Source: Anoplopoma fimbria (taxonomy: Eukaryota; Chordata; Actinopteri; Perciformes; Anoplopomatidae). Taken from it: a DNA stretch of 64,000 nt. The notes below the pieces were generated by a model. The model was not told where the DNA came from. It saw only the letters and a program-made list of their open reading frames with translations, and did not search any database. Both the position numbers and the translations under genes were made by a program. Location: contig NC_072469.1 of NCBI RefSeq assembly GCF_027596085.1, forward strand, positions 15,072,238-15,136,237, given 5' to 3'. Shown here piece by piece: positions 49,439 through 62,985 of this stretch (positions are counted from its first letter, which is position 1; each line of letters starts with the position of its first letter).

Positions 49439-52400
49439 CAGGGGGCTTACATCCCACAAAACAGCAATTGACGCTGCTATCAATAAATGCTGTAATGTAA
49501 CTGCAGTCTAACACACACATTAGCTGAATGGCGGGACATGTCCATTTGGACGTTTAATTCATTTTTAAATTCCTTGCCTTCATGTTGCATCCCGATCCGA
49601 TATGCAAAACAGATTCCAGAGAACATGCCGCTGAATACCCTGCTCAGCTGGTTAAAAATGAATAGGAATGTCAACGCCTGAGCATTTGTTACCTTTTAAC
49701 CATGCGCTTCGTTAAATATTCAATCTCAGGAAGGCAAATACTACATTCCTTTACCTTTAGTTGTGTCTTTGTCTCGCGTCATGTTGCTCCCCTCTTTTCT
49801 TTCCTTCTCTCTCGCTCTCCCTTTCTCTCCTGTTGACTCTGATGCCCAGGCTTCCGCTTTAATTGGTGTTTTTGTTGAGCTTTTTTTTACCGAGTGTGAA
49901 ACAACAGAGCCTCACACCTCAAATGTTGTATTTATTCATTATTTTGCACACAGTTGTCTGACAGCAGGAAACCCTATTAGCCGGGGTAATTGAAGGGGTG
50001 ACTCGCAATCCAATTAGGTCTAATTGGAGACTTCAGAGGTAAACCGCTGCAAACCTGGTGCCCCTGGACGCCGTCTTCCTCACTGCTTGGTTTTATGAGT
50101 CAAACTCTTGCAAACGTGTCGTAATGAAATTGTTACATTATGCGGCGCAACAATGGAAATCTATTCATGGTGATGCGGCGGAGCAGAGGGGTCTGTGAGA
50201 GGTGGCAGAGGCTAATTCAGCGAGGCCATTCTCACAAAGACCAGGACATTGTCCCGGGTTTGGAGCTGTTGTCTCAGGGCAGAGACCACCCCGACAGACT
50301 TTCACTCACACACACACACACAATGGACACTGGTGGCCTCTTGGTCGACACTCTAGAAACATGACTTATAAAAGAAAGACATTCACATCATAGGTGTTAA
50401 ACACATGTCTTAAAAACAACATTATTGGAGCTTCGTTGTGTCTGTTTCTTCAGTCTCTTCATGAGGCTAAAGCTGCTGTGTGAATCCATCATGATATGTG
50501 AAGATTACTTTGTACAAACTGCAACAATTAAAGTAAAGGTATCCCATTATACTGCATTATAATGAGGTGCATTTGTCTGCTAGTGCATTTAAGCCACTCT
50601 GCATGCATTGTTATGGGGGTGTGAACCACTTTGAACTTAAGAAAACTCACTTGTTAACAGCTCAGTGCTGCAGCAACAGCCTGTTGTTTTGAATGACTCA
50701 CTTTTTAACTGGTGCAGCTAGTTAACTAAGGATTTCATTTTTTGGGGGGAAAAATCACAAATTGCTAATACAAACCATACCAGGAGTTTAACTGGGGTCT
50801 GACTGGTGGCCAAACACTCATTGTTTCTTTTATGCAGGGCTCATGGAGCTCTGTGCTGCTTTAAAAATGAAAAATACTCAAACTCGAGTAAGACGAACTC
50901 AAAACCCCAGTTAAATCAACTCTTCCGACATGGTTCAAATAAACGCCAAAGACGTTAAACCTGTCGTGTGATTTATTTCTGTTGGACTGGAAAGCGTTGC
51001 CTTGGACAGCTGTTCATCATGTTGTATCCCACCCCTTTACAGCATTCCGTTGTTTGAGCTGATTTGAGACACGGAGACACTGGAGAAATCTCTTCAGTTT
51101 GAGACGTCAGTATGCTGTCGCTCTTCCAGAACTTGGCAGAGTGATAAAGGGCTTCAGCTGTATCTCAGGGGGAACGAGGCGTCATAAGAAGCTTGTGCAT
51201 AACCTGATGTGAAACTTGGACGTATGAAATATGTTGACACTTGCACAGTGCAGGTAGAGTGTGTATTCTAGTTCAAAATGTTTATCCCTGAATCAGCTTT
51301 ACAAGGGAATCCATTAATCTGTCACTATTGACATCATTGATGTTTTATCTTAATGAGAGTGATATTTTGATTTATTGGCTAGATCTCTTTCTATCTATCT
51401 CTCCAAACAATTTCACCCAAAAAGTCCATTAAGTAGCTTGTCTGGAGCTTTTGATCATATTGCGTGCTTATTCCTCAGAAGGTTAAATTTGCCTAGTTGT
51501 CGAATAATTGTACACATGTTTGCAAATTTCACTTTACTGAGTACTTTAAAGATCTTTATTGACCTTGAAGACAATAGTTGACAAATTAATCTAAACATAA
51601 TGTCCATTTAGTAGCCACTCTAGAGCTTGAATCATATTACACAATCTTCCACAGGATTCATGCATCTTTTTAATCACATTTTTTTAGCTAACATGGACAA
51701 CAAATCCTGACAGTAATAACTACAATAGAGATTTGAACATTCATAACCAATTCAATGACAACGAGGCAAACTTGATCTGCCTGGGAAGATCGTGAGATAG
51801 TGCAGGAAGATCCAGATCGGCTACTAAATGGACATTGTAGTGAGATTTGTTATGCCAGCCTCTGCTTCTAAATTCAATGACTTTCACTGAATTAATTGAA
51901 TATGATTCAAGTAAAATATCTCAAAGAAAGCTGTCCTTGTGGCCTACAGGTTTAAGACAATGACGGTATAACCCAGTGTTAATACATACATACATATCCT
52001 TTCATCTTTCTACTGCCACTATGAATTAAGAAGGCAAACATGCCTGAAAATGATATAACCCCCCCAAACAAAACAAGAAATAAAAAAAAAAAATGGAGCA
52101 TGTAGAAAATGAATTAACTATGATACTTATAGAACTGTGTCTTAAATCTACCCATATGCACATGCATAGAGGATCTTCATTCATATTACTCCTGAAACCA
52201 AAATATTTATACTTGTCCTTGTCACAAATGTCTTAATAAAGCGTCACTTTCACCCCCAGCAGAGACAGTGGAACGTTCTCATTTGTCACATATCCTCACT
52301 TTGATGATCCACTCTGAAACATTTGAGATCATAAGGGCACACTGAGAGGTTCCATCAATCCACATGTAGCAGGAACAAAGCACTTTCTGTATGAGAACAG

Positions 52401-54954
52401 CGTAGGGTACCCTGGGAAACACACACCAGCGGGGCGCTAATGTTTCCTCTTTAGGGGGAATCCGGTGTGTATATGTATGTGTGTGTGTGTATGAGATCAA
52501 GAGGCAAATGAGTGGGGGTATTCCCCTATCTGATTGGCCACTGGCTGGGCTTGGAACGTGATGCAAGTAAACACAGGCTCCCTTTGAAATACCGAACGCA
52601 CCATTTGCAAAGCTAAATATCTCGGTTCACATTTACTCATTGCAACGTGGAAGTGTGTGTTTTCTGTGGAGTCAAATCAGTTAAACCAAAGCTTGTGGTT
52701 TAAAACCTGGAACGCGTGGCCTTTAAACAGGCCTGTCGTCCAGAGACAAGACGGAGACGTGAGAGAAGACAAAGACAAACACAAGATCTTTGCAGGAATA
52801 TGCTGTTTAAAGAACCGTCATCATAATTTACCTCCAAAATTTGAATTGACAGGAAGCTGTAAAGCGTCGAGTACATTCTCAGAGCAGAGTCATGAATCAA
52901 AAGAGCTGCGGTAGTGAGTTCTTGCAGAATTTTACAACACTGAGGGTGGACAGCTGTCATTCTATAAGTATAGCTCTAACACAGGGGTACTTCACCTGTG
53001 GCAAGCCCCCTACAGAATGATATAAGGGAGGATAGGAATGTGTACTGTAACTGTAACTGATTTTATTGCTTCTCTGTTTTTGGAGCAAACTTGTGTCTTT
53101 TTCGGGTTCTAACTTTCAGGGATGTACGAGTAAAATCAACCAATGCCCAGCCAGCACATCAACTCATCATGATGAGTGGAACAGGAATAGAGATTTTAGC
53201 AATTCAGATTCATTAAAATGGCTTCGGGGAATGCAATTACCCATGCAAACAGTCCTCGGACTGGGCTTATTGGAATTCCTGCCGTACAGAAAACAAGCGG
53301 CTCCTTCTCACCCTGGCGAGGCAGATAGCAGACAGACAAGCTGTCAGAATCGTTATCGTCGGCACTTCATCTCGTTAATTTGGTAGATGGGAGCGCGAGT
53401 ATTTGCCCTGTGGAAAACTAAACACACTCGCAGGGTTTTCCCTCCCCCCTTCCCCCCCACTCCTCCTCTCTGTCCACGGAGGAACCAGCCGAGCAGCAAG
53501 GCAGCCAGGCCCACACATAGCCTGCAGTCATATCAGACCCAACAGCCTGGCTGGAGTCAATATGACCGCGGGCGAAAAAAACAAAAAAAATTGTGGTGGA
53601 GCTGGTCCCCCTCAATCTGAGACCTGGCTCGGGCAAAAAAATAATAAAAAAAAATGCTAGCTAGGCGCTCATTCGATATGAGTGAGCTTCTCCCCCATCC
53701 TCTGCCTCATACACACCAATGCACATTTCAAAAACTTGCTCTCACTCAGCTCATGTCAACTCGTTTCAGCTCCTCCATCCCACTGCACCAACCCCAACGC
53801 TCTCAACCTCACCTTGTTTTTATTGAAAGATGTACATAGCTTCTTTTTTTTTTTTTTTCATTACTATGCGAAGGTGAGCGGTGATGGTATATGTGTGTCT
53901 GTGTGTGTGGGTGTGTGTGGCACAGCATTCTGACAGCCAGATTTGATTTGACAGCAGATGCCTCTCTTTTTCCCCTCTCTGCTGACCCTGCAGAGCAGAA
54001 TGTGGAAAGAAGTGGCTTTGGGGCAAAAAATAACCTTCTTTATTTACCACAGTTTGGCGGTTTTTTTTATGTGCCTCGCTGCTCCTCGACTCCAAAGTCC
54101 AACAGACATTCTCTTCCTATCTTTTCTCATTACTTTGAATGCTTATCAAAAGTTGAATTTTGGCAATTTGTAGAGGAGTAATGATTAGGAGTACAGTGTG
54201 GAGTCAAGAGAGGAAGCACCTTGTGTCTCAGCTTCACATCCACTACGCATTATACAGACGCACACGTGTACACATTTCTCTTCTTTGCTCTGTAAAGCAA
54301 GAAAAAAAACACAATCAGTGTCTAACGCTTGAAAATTCCATGGAGCAGGTGACTCATATGTGACACAATGAAAAGCTAAATTAAACAAAACCTGAATAAT
54401 AATATTAAAAAACAACACCAGTAACTGAAAGTCAATAATTAAATTGTATCAGTCATTATTTTTAGGAGATCATCCACAGGGTCAGACCAAATCCCATCCT
54501 GATTTGTGTATCCACCCCCTTTTATTATTCATTTTGTCAACTGAATATTTATGACTAAAACATACACATTTCAGGCAAAATGCAAAAGCTCCCCACGTCG
54601 AGCCCTGCTTAGACATCTCAAAGAGAATACGCGAACACAGTCTGCTTTATTGCGGTATGTGTGTGCGTGTGTGTGTGTGAACAGCCCTGTCAAACGTCTG
54701 TTTACCATCTCACGTTCCCAGAGGCGCACACCTCTCGACGGAGGCTACATCTATTTTTCCTGCTGAAAGATGTCTTTAAAACAACAGCGTTTTGCAGTTG
54801 CTGCTTTAAAGGCAAGATCGATGTCAGCGACCTCAGAGGACAAATTAGAGTCAAAGTATCAAAGTAACATCTGTTTTTATGAGATGGTGTATGTAAACAA
54901 AAGCCCACAGTCTAGATCTAAATGTTTCTACATTTCCCTCTTGTGGATAGAGCT
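49439..54954. other. Gene-free upstream flank of FZD8, part 4
   Basis: No exon is supported. The stretch includes homopolymer and low-complexity patches near 52080 and 53570-53650, a T tract at 53842-53858, and a short GT tract near 54660. 53130-53390 is unique, balanced sequence with an open frame of 106 codons that lacks any motif, better explained as non-coding. Confidence 0.45.
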
Positions 54955-55495
54955 CATGTTAAAGCAGTAGTTTGACATTTTGGGAAATAGACATATTTTC
55001 GTTTTTGTGTGTGCCAAGAGTAGTTTGTAAGATTGATACCACTCTCATGTCTGTCTGTTTAATACGAACTAGCTGCCATGAGACTGCTAGCTTAGCATGC
55101 ATACTGCAAACAGAGGGGAAGAGCTAGCCTGGCTCTGTCCAAAAGGTAAATAAAAAAACCTGCCACCTCCTCTAAAGCTCACTACTTAACACGTTATATT
55201 CTGTGTATTTAATTGTGTTTTTGTGGGGCGTTTCTTGGACTGTCCCAAACATAGGTTAACCCCTGTTGTCATTTTTAGCTTGTTAGCATGCTGAGAAGTT
55301 TAGCTCAAAGCACCATTGTAGGTAGGTACAGCCTTTCCTAGGTTTGTTTTATATGTGGACAGAGCCAGGATAGCTGTTCCCAGTTTTTATGCTAAGCTAA
55401 GCTGGTAACATAGTGGTATTGATCTTCTCATCCAAATCCAAAATAAATATATTTCCCCCAAATGTCAAAATATACCTTTTAAAGGTATATTTTGA
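54955..55495 (+). mobile_element. MITE with long terminal inverted repeats, with a nested repeat piece
   Basis: The left end 'tagtttgacattttgggaaa' (about 54969) and the right end 'tttcccccaaatgtcaaaat' (about 55452) are inverted copies. The inner arms also pair: 'gattgataccactctcatg' at the left against 'catagtggtattgatcttct' at the right. The middle has 'agctagcctggctctgtcc' and 'aaagctcactacttaacacg', typical of a very common percomorph non-autonomous element. Around 55275-55345 a piece of another repeat ('agcatgctgagaagtttagct') is embedded. Two single-arm relatives lie at 40085 and 43690. It has no coding capacity. Confidence 0.7.
55465..55495. repeat. Near-perfect palindrome at the MITE edge
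   Basis: TCAAAATATACCTTT (55465-55479) and its exact reverse complement (55481-55495) are separated by a single T. It coincides with the right terminus of the MITE, so it may mark two element ends placed head to head. Confidence 0.9.
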
Positions 55496-55959
55496 GTTTT
55501 AAGGTGCTCTGTTCCGACTAAAAACACATGGATGCAGGTTATCTCAGCTGAGATGCCCAGCTCATTTGCTGGTCTCACTTCCAGTGAGCAAAGTAAACAT
55601 GCGGCAGATCACTGCTTCACAGCCCGGCATTCCAAATATAGATTTCACTGTCGTCTTTAAGTATGCAAACGATCGGTCTGTCTTGCCGGTAGATGGACAG
55701 GCTCACGGCTGCATTCCAGGCTTTCTCATTTTAATACCCGAATTGACGCGGCGCTCCGCCGTCCTTTTGTTACCGCGCTGAGCCTCTTGCCGGCCAAGAA
55801 AACCCCTAAAAAAAGTCATTTATACGGCGGCAATTGATGCGACAGGCATTTAGTAAGGTGATTTCTATGGTAACAATCCTCAGGAACATTTTCATTTTCA
55901 GCATCAAATGGGTAAAAATGCAGCTGTGATAATTAGCACTATGCGTGTAGCTTATTATG

Positions 55960-55992
55960 TGTGTGTGTGTGTGTGTGTGTTTGTGTGTGTGT
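55960..55992. repeat. (GT)n microsatellite
   Basis: About 33 bp of GT dinucleotides with one TT interruption. Confidence 0.88.
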
Positions 55993-57273
55993 AACCTGCT
56001 TTAAAGGGCTTCAAAAAGCCTGGAGGAAAAGCACAGTTTCGTGTTTTACCACATCTCGCCTCTCTCTCTCCGCTGTCAGTCAGCATTACAGGCTGTTTTT
56101 TGCCTGTTGTATTTTCTTTTGTAATCTAAAGCACCGTCCTTTTAAAACGACTCTGCTAATTACTTTATTTAATCGGGCGCCGGCCGAGGAATTATTTTCC
56201 TAGCCCGGAGGTAATTTTGAACCTGTAACAATAGCTTTTGGAATATCATTTTTAAGATAAAAAGCGTTTATAGTTAATCCTGGAGGCTGTAATATCTGCA
56301 CATTTCGAGTCGCACTTTCATGTGGACCCTTGAAGATCATGAGGACTCTGATACACTTTGTATTGCACCTGAGGATAATCTGGACTGGAAACCAATGCAA
56401 TTAGTGTGACTGCGCACCAAACAAGGGAGAGTATAATATTTAAAAAAACAAGTCACATTGATCACAATGTTAGATTATTTTACATAAAATATCCCCAAAA
56501 CCATACTCTCTCTTTTCTGACCCACACCTGTTCCTCTCCTAGCACCCCCTCTTCTTTTTTTCCCATTTTGAATCAGAGAAACCAAGCACAGGGCAGCAAA
56601 TGGTGTTTGAAAGACCCCCCCCCAACAAAAAAAAGACGGGTTTGGGGTTTTCGGTGGCGGTGGAGGGGGGTAAAAAGAAAAAATCAAAGTAAAATCGGCA
56701 GAATGCGTACTTTCAGAGGCTGCGGCACAGTTGAACTGAGCAGGGCCCAAGTCCTGTGAAAAGAAATGGAGACAGCCTGAATGCAAATTAAATCCCCCTC
56801 ATTCCTGCAAATATTGTCTTAGCCATTAGTGCGGGCTTGACTAGAAAGGAGTGGTCCCACTCATTGTCGCTCGGCCAGGGAGAAGTCAGGGGAAGAATTC
56901 TATTCAGTGGCCGTCTTGGGGGCTCGGTGCACTTGGGCGCTTGTTTGGTACCATTCAAACGCCACAGACCGTGGCAACAAAGAGAGCTTTCAGCGTACCT
57001 CACTGTAAAAGCATGTGAAAAAGAAGAAAGGAGGTTGGAGAGGAGGGGAGAGGAGGGAGGTTGGTGGGGATGAAGTGGAGTGGTGGGGGGAGCAGCACTG
57101 GAAATGTTTAGGTGTGGGTCCTGAGTGGAACTGGGCCTGTTTGTTTTTGTTTTTTTTAATCGTCTGGTTTATTTTGCAAGATGGGATTTTGGAGAGCTTC
57201 ATGCAGCTTGTGCGTTTTTTTCCTCCGGATGAGGAGCTGTGGATCTTGTACACATACATACACACATGCACAT

Positions 57274-57274
<1 letters not shown>

Positions 57275-57352
<78 letters not shown>
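57275..57352. repeat. (CA)n microsatellite
   Basis: About 78 bp of pure CA, preceded by imperfect ACAT/GCAC units from about 57250. Confidence 0.95.
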
Positions 57353-57358
<6 letters not shown>

Positions 57359-60300
57359 AACAGCTTTCGAGGAGCCTGCTTGGCCTGTGTTTTAAGCGGC
57401 ACCCATGAGAGACAAAAAGAGCCATTTCAGCATAAAACCATACCTGTCTTGTCTCCTCTAAAGCTGTTTGTGTGTATTTATGCATCTACAGTCATTTCTT
57501 ACAGCCGGGCTCTGCTTTGTGCATCATCTCTGAGTTGCTGTTTTGCTCTCAAACTTCATCATCAGGCAGCTCTGAAGTGTGCCACAGAACGGACGTTGCT
57601 TTCATACACACAGGACAGGTCATTTTTTGAATAAAGCAGAGCACTATATCTGAACAAACCCCCCCTGCACCTTTATGTTCAAATTCCAGAACCTTCTGCT
57701 GTATCCATCGACTGTTCACAAACAGATTACTTGTGTTTTGGATCCCACATGAGAAAGTTCAATCTGCGGTGCAACGCTCACGGAGCCAGCGAGGTTACAC
57801 TCCGCCACAGGCCGATAGATCTCATGAAGCTCACACGCAGGAGTGAAGAAGTCAGTAAAGAAATACCGCACCGGTTTGTGTTTGTGTGCATAGGTGGAGC
57901 CGGGGCGTGTGCACCAAAGCAGAATAGCCCTTGGCATCCCAGGTTTGTTTTGACTGGTGCGTTTACAGCTGCTGCACGCGGGCGAGGAAGGGCCCGGCCG
58001 AACTAAAACAACCAAATTCTTACTTTTCTTCCGCGTCTTTTCTTTCACTCTTTCTCCTCTCCTGTCTCATCGGAGAGATGGCTCCCAGCCAGCCAGCTGT
58101 ATAATCAAGCCCTTCGTTTCTACTTTATTGACAGATGCTACTTCCAGCCTTGGTTGGGGGAACACGGTTTGTTTTTGCGAACCTCTGGGAAAGATTGAAT
58201 TCCATGGCAGGGTGATATATGCTTCGGAAGGCCTTGTTAATGTTGGACTACAGCTGCACGGCAGAAGTGCTGGAATGCTTTCCTCCGTTTTGTCAAGAAG
58301 GAGAAACCTTAAAACTCTGACTAAGTGAGAGAAAGACAGAATAGAAACTAATGCAACCAGAATCACCTATTATATATTATGTATATTATAAGTGTACCTT
58401 TTGATTTGTTATTAATAATCGCAAATTCACTGTTGAGTAATCTGCAAGTCCTTTTTTTGCCAATACAGTACAGTATAGGATTTTCAAAGTCTGCCCCCAC
58501 TCTTCCTACTATATTAATGGAAATGGATTTAATGGATTTTGTCACTCTTATTTTTTACTAAGATAATCATGCTCTTACTTCTGCAACTACCGTTCCCATA
58601 ATTTGTGGCTCAAACAGGAATAATCATGTTGCAAAGCCTATTTTTTATTTACATTTTGGTAAAAAAGGCACTATTTAGTGTGCCAACTTAGCTATTAGCA
58701 GTTCCTGTTTGAAGTGTACCCATGAATGTACTGACAACTATCCCTGCATTACTTTGATAGTGAAGAAAACTGTGATAATCAGGAGTTCTGAAGTTAGAAG
58801 TCTCTCTTTTCTACAATTTCTAAGTGGATCTATGGACATTTATTTAAATTCGACCTTGGCAAAAATTCTATACATGAGAAGCATTAGTCTTATTATATTT
58901 CTAATTGTGTTTAAACTGACCTTGGCTCAGATTTGACTGGGTTATGACTCTGTACTGTCACCCTGAGAATTTCCCAGTTGTTCTGCCTTGTGATGCGAAA
59001 GAAGTTTAGATTTGGCTAATGGCGTCAGCAGAGAAATCCGGCTCGCTCACACAAACAGAGGAAGGCAGAGGGTGCTGAGACAATCTGCGGCGGAGGAGAC
59101 GGCAGGTTGGCGTCAGTTGACGGATGGGATGGAGAGGCCGACTTCTTCATTTTGGGGACGGTATCTTCTATCTCTTCCTGCCAGCCTGCCAGTTCCCTCT
59201 TCCATCGGTGCCTCCGTGTCGTTCCAGTGGGACGAGCTTTCACCTCATGCAGTTGCAGGAGCAGTCGCACACAGACAAAACAAATACATTCATAAGGTTT
59301 TCCATATGCACCAATACTATCACAGGCACAGGTTTGTCACCTCAAATAATGTCCTCCACATGACTTTTATCCAATAGTTACTCAATGACATGATGTAAGT
59401 AGTGTTAACTCTCCTGTTATAATTAAAACATACCTGGACTCTAGCTACATGAACATTCACTAAATCATATTAAGTAATATTTTTGTAAAGACATACCTAT
59501 TTGTGGTTTCAAGTATGAACAAAATGCTTGAAAAATATCCATACTGAATTTTCAGCTGTTCATTAACCCACCAAATTAAATAATTTAAACCTTATATAGA
59601 AGTTAAAAAAAGGTTTTTAATTATGAGTGATGATTTGCAATACCAATTCCAGCGCAGAGAGGAAATGTCTTAAAGGGTCATTCTATTTAATTACAACTTA
59701 GGTCTCATTTTCATAGTTGTGGTTATCATTCCTTTAGTTAATTAATGACATCTGGGAATGCAATGAAATTGCAAAAATAAAACACCCAAAGGGTAAAAAA
59801 AGTCACTCTTGAAAGAAACCCACAGGTTAGACAAACCTATCGACCTTTTTGCAGACGACATAGTCAAAAATATGGTTGTGTATGTTGGTAACGGAAGGAT
59901 CTGGAAAGTCAATTTGTTTAGGTGGCATTCTTGATTTTTGGTGGTTAATGTCCTTGAAAACAGGGAATGACTGAGGAATGTAATTGAATATATATATAAA
60001 AAAAACAAGGCTCAGATCAGATCTAGGGTTATGGGGTATACAGATTTTTGGTTAGTTGTATCAACACACAATGTTCCAGTGCAATGAGGGACTATAACCA
60101 CATCACAGGTGCACTAGCTTTCAGCTCAACCCCAATGTCTGACTGTGCAGCTCCTCTCTCTTGTCTCGTTGGATCTAGTTGTTGAGATGTCACTGTGTTA
60201 TAAGATCTCAGCCATTACCTTGATTAATACAATTTTATCATAACTGGTAGAAGTCATGTCCAAAACTACCCAAATTACACCTACGTTATGCTAAACCAGA

Positions 60301-60632
60301 CGCTCTGCACACTCATGGTGACGGAGTCTGGTTTTCAAATTGTAACCGACGTTAGTGAGAAATGGAATGAGGTGCAAGATTCCAGAAAAAGGGCTTGTTG
60401 ACATTTGTGTTTTTCCACTTAGAAAGAAACTCTGCCAAAACACAGGAGCACCTCAAAGCCACATCCCCTATCCACGGCTACTGTGGCTTTTTGTTTAAAA
60501 AAAACTATAACTTAGCTCCATAAATGCAAGCTGACACTGGGTTTGTCTGCTTATTTCTAAATATGTCTTTCGTACAGGTGTGTGGTGGAGGCAGCCACAC
60601 CTGGACATATAACCTGGACTATTTATCATCCC

Positions 60633-60636
<4 letters not shown>

Positions 60637-60677
<41 letters not shown>
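60637..60677. repeat. (CT)n microsatellite
   Basis: About 41 bp of CT dinucleotides. Confidence 0.93.
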
Positions 60678-60680
<3 letters not shown>

Positions 60681-60783
60681 TGCCTGCCGGTCTCGACTAT
60701 TTCCCCTCCAGCAATGGCAGGATTATGTCTGACATGTTTAAGGAAGTGGCTTTGGCAGGCAGTGTAGAGGAGGCAGGCAATCA

Positions 60784-60784
<1 letters not shown>

Positions 60785-60844
<60 letters not shown>
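60785..60844. repeat. (CA)n microsatellite
   Basis: About 60 bp of pure AC, then degraded ATGCATACGCATAC and a few more AC units to about 60867. Confidence 0.94.
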
Positions 60845-60847
<3 letters not shown>

Positions 60848-62339
60848 CATACGCATACACACACACAGGCAGGTGCACCTGCATTCCTGTTGCCAGCCTT
60901 GACTCAGTAACCTTGTATAGCGGGGCAGGTTTCGACGATGTGTCTGTCTGTCAAGCTGGAGCTGAAATTAATCTGCGTGTAAAGAGAGCAGGGAGATGAG
61001 GCGGGGAGGCTTTAGCATTAACTCTGTTATCATCACACATGTCAGGCGGGATGACAGGGGAGGGCCGATGCTGTTGGTAAACCGATCGCCGCCGCTTGAT
61101 TCCAAGCGTGGGGAATTAGCCTCGCTTCATCTAATGGAAGTGTTGGGACAGGTGAGCTATTTATTTACACTGCTGCTGCTCCTGAGAGTCTTGATGGCGG
61201 GTTTTTTTTCCTGTATTGAGGAGGCCTTCTCTTGTCTCCTCCGGAGCTGCATTTTGTCTGCCAAGAACATGACAAATGACACTTTGGAGGAAGAGGAGAG
61301 TAAATACACTCCAGCTCTGGCTTCGCACGGCCCAGACCAGACCGGCTCCGTCTTGCGTTTCGAGACGGCGGAGCCAAATTCCTGGAAAATGACTTAATTG
61401 TGGGGGTAGATTTCCAAATGATGATTCGAAAGGCAAAATGACAGACAGGAAAGAAAAGAAGAAGCCAGGGCAGGGCGGGAGTCTCGTATGACTGCCTGCT
61501 TTTCTCTACAGGTGAAATCACTGAGGCTGGTGTAAAGTCGGGGAAAAAAACACAGGGCATAGAGGAAATAGAGGGGGAAGCAGGGATACCATCACAGGTT
61601 CTCCCAGCAAGAACTCAGACGATAATTGCAGACAAACGTGTCCAAAACGAAGGGAGCTGTCTACATCCGACATCCTGTTCTTTCAGCCGGGTTTTTATCC
61701 CAGAGACGGAGAACAAATGGCAGGAACTGGAGCGGCAGGACACGCTGAGGGGCTCCTTATACCTGCTTTTAAGTCAACATGCCTGAACACGCCGGCTCCT
61801 CCGTCACCCCCCGGAGGTTCTCTTTTTCCACTGTTGATTCAGACATGACGCTCTCGCTCTCTCTCCCTGTACCCACAACCCCACTATTCATCAAGTTTTA
61901 TATGAAGTCACAGGCTGTAAATCAGTGGTCTAAAAGGAGGAGACGGAGAGAAGAGGGGAGGCGTTGAAAGAAGTTCAGAGCGTCTTTGAAAATCTTGCAT
62001 CGTCACTAACAGGTGTTTTGATTCAAGGTGTTTGTGTTTAATAGGGGACATTTCTCAGATTCACATGAAAGGGGAGGTGAATTGATATTTTTCAGGCTGA
62101 GAGTGGCTCAGTTTGGGTGATGAGAAGACACAGTCGATGTTTCCTTCTGAAAGATGCATTTCCAACCCCAATGTGAGAAAACATGTTCCCTAGTGGTATT
62201 TCAAAAGCTCATTGAATATTTGGTCTCAAAAAGTCTTGGGGAAGAATTAGCAAGGAGCTTAAGTTTCCTCATTCAGGTGTCTTTCAGGTGTTTTGTCATC
62301 TTTAGCCATGCTAGCAGCAGACTGTTGACAATTATTGGA

Positions 62340-62720
62340 TTAATTTACATGACATTTTCTACCATCATTCGTGGTCCCCAGGGGATGGATCCTACTAACT
62401 TTGGTCCCTTTAGCGCTACCATTAGGTTGAGTGTAAAATCTTGATGGCGATTGTATGGCTAACTGTCAAATTTGCCACAGACATTCAAGGTCCCCAAGGG
62501 ATAAATTAAAATGAGTTTGGTAATCCTCTGAACTTCGTATAGACATTCATGGTTCCCAGAAGATGAATACTGCAGACTATGATCCTTCCGACTTTGTGAT
62601 TTCCTGATTTCTCTATTATAGCCTAACCGAGAGGTTGATCTTGAGAAGTTTTGGACGGAGGGCCATGAAATTTGCAAAACATTTAAGTTCCCCAGAGGAT
62701 ACATCTTAATGACTTGGTGG
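62340..62720 (+). repeat. Dispersed teleost repeat, internally repetitive
   Basis: The unit 'acattcatggttcccagaag/atgaa' recurs four times or so ('cattcgtggtccccagggga', 'cattcaaggtccccaaggg', 'cattcatggttcccaga', 'catttaagttccccagagga'), with 'ggccatgaaatttgcaaaac' between. It is the same family as the left half of the repeat at 47400-47780. Confidence 0.6.
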
Positions 62721-62749
62721 TGATGTTTTGTCTGTTCATTAGTGGTTGG

Positions 62750-62985
62750 CCCAAGTCATTGTTTTCTAAGTCACAAGTCTCAAGTCTTTGTTCTCAAATC
62801 CCGAGTCAAGTAAAGACTGACGTCCTGAGTTGTAAAATTGGAGTTTCACTCCTTAAAGAAGTCATAATGAGTTCTTCACAAATTGTAATGCTATTTGAGC
62901 CTACTTGTACACAAATAAGCGGGTTGCAAGTCTTTGGGGATTTTGTCAAGTTGAGTCTGAAGTCATCAAAAGTCCAAACCCATCT
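62750..62985. repeat. 'Caagtctcaagtc' dispersed repeat
   Basis: Recurrent AAGTC units ('aagtcacaagtctcaagtct', 'cgagtcaagtaaag', 'tgcaagtctttgggg', 'gtcaagttgagtctgaagtc') match a fish repeat made of degenerate CAAGTC motifs, recognised from memory. It directly follows the previous repeat. Confidence 0.5.

Larger units (their letters stand above)
55496..62339. other. Gene-free upstream flank of FZD8, part 5
   Basis: No exon is supported. Microsatellites lie at 55960-55992, 57275-57352, 60637-60677 and 60785-60844. Unique, non-repetitive stretches at 55800-55945, 56190-56430, 56780-57005 and 61000-61440 are candidates for conserved regulatory DNA, judged by texture only. 58.36-58.95 kb and 59.38-60.4 kb are AT-rich with nothing recognisable. 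Confidence 0.45.

Noticed and set aside
53066..53386. 106-codon plus-strand open frame
   Set aside because: No motif and no neighbouring exons; kept only as possible non-coding conserved DNA.
61161..61560. Overlapping 91- to 133-codon open frames on both strands
   Set aside because: Several frames are open at once because the stretch is locally poor in stops; none resembles a protein or has splice context.
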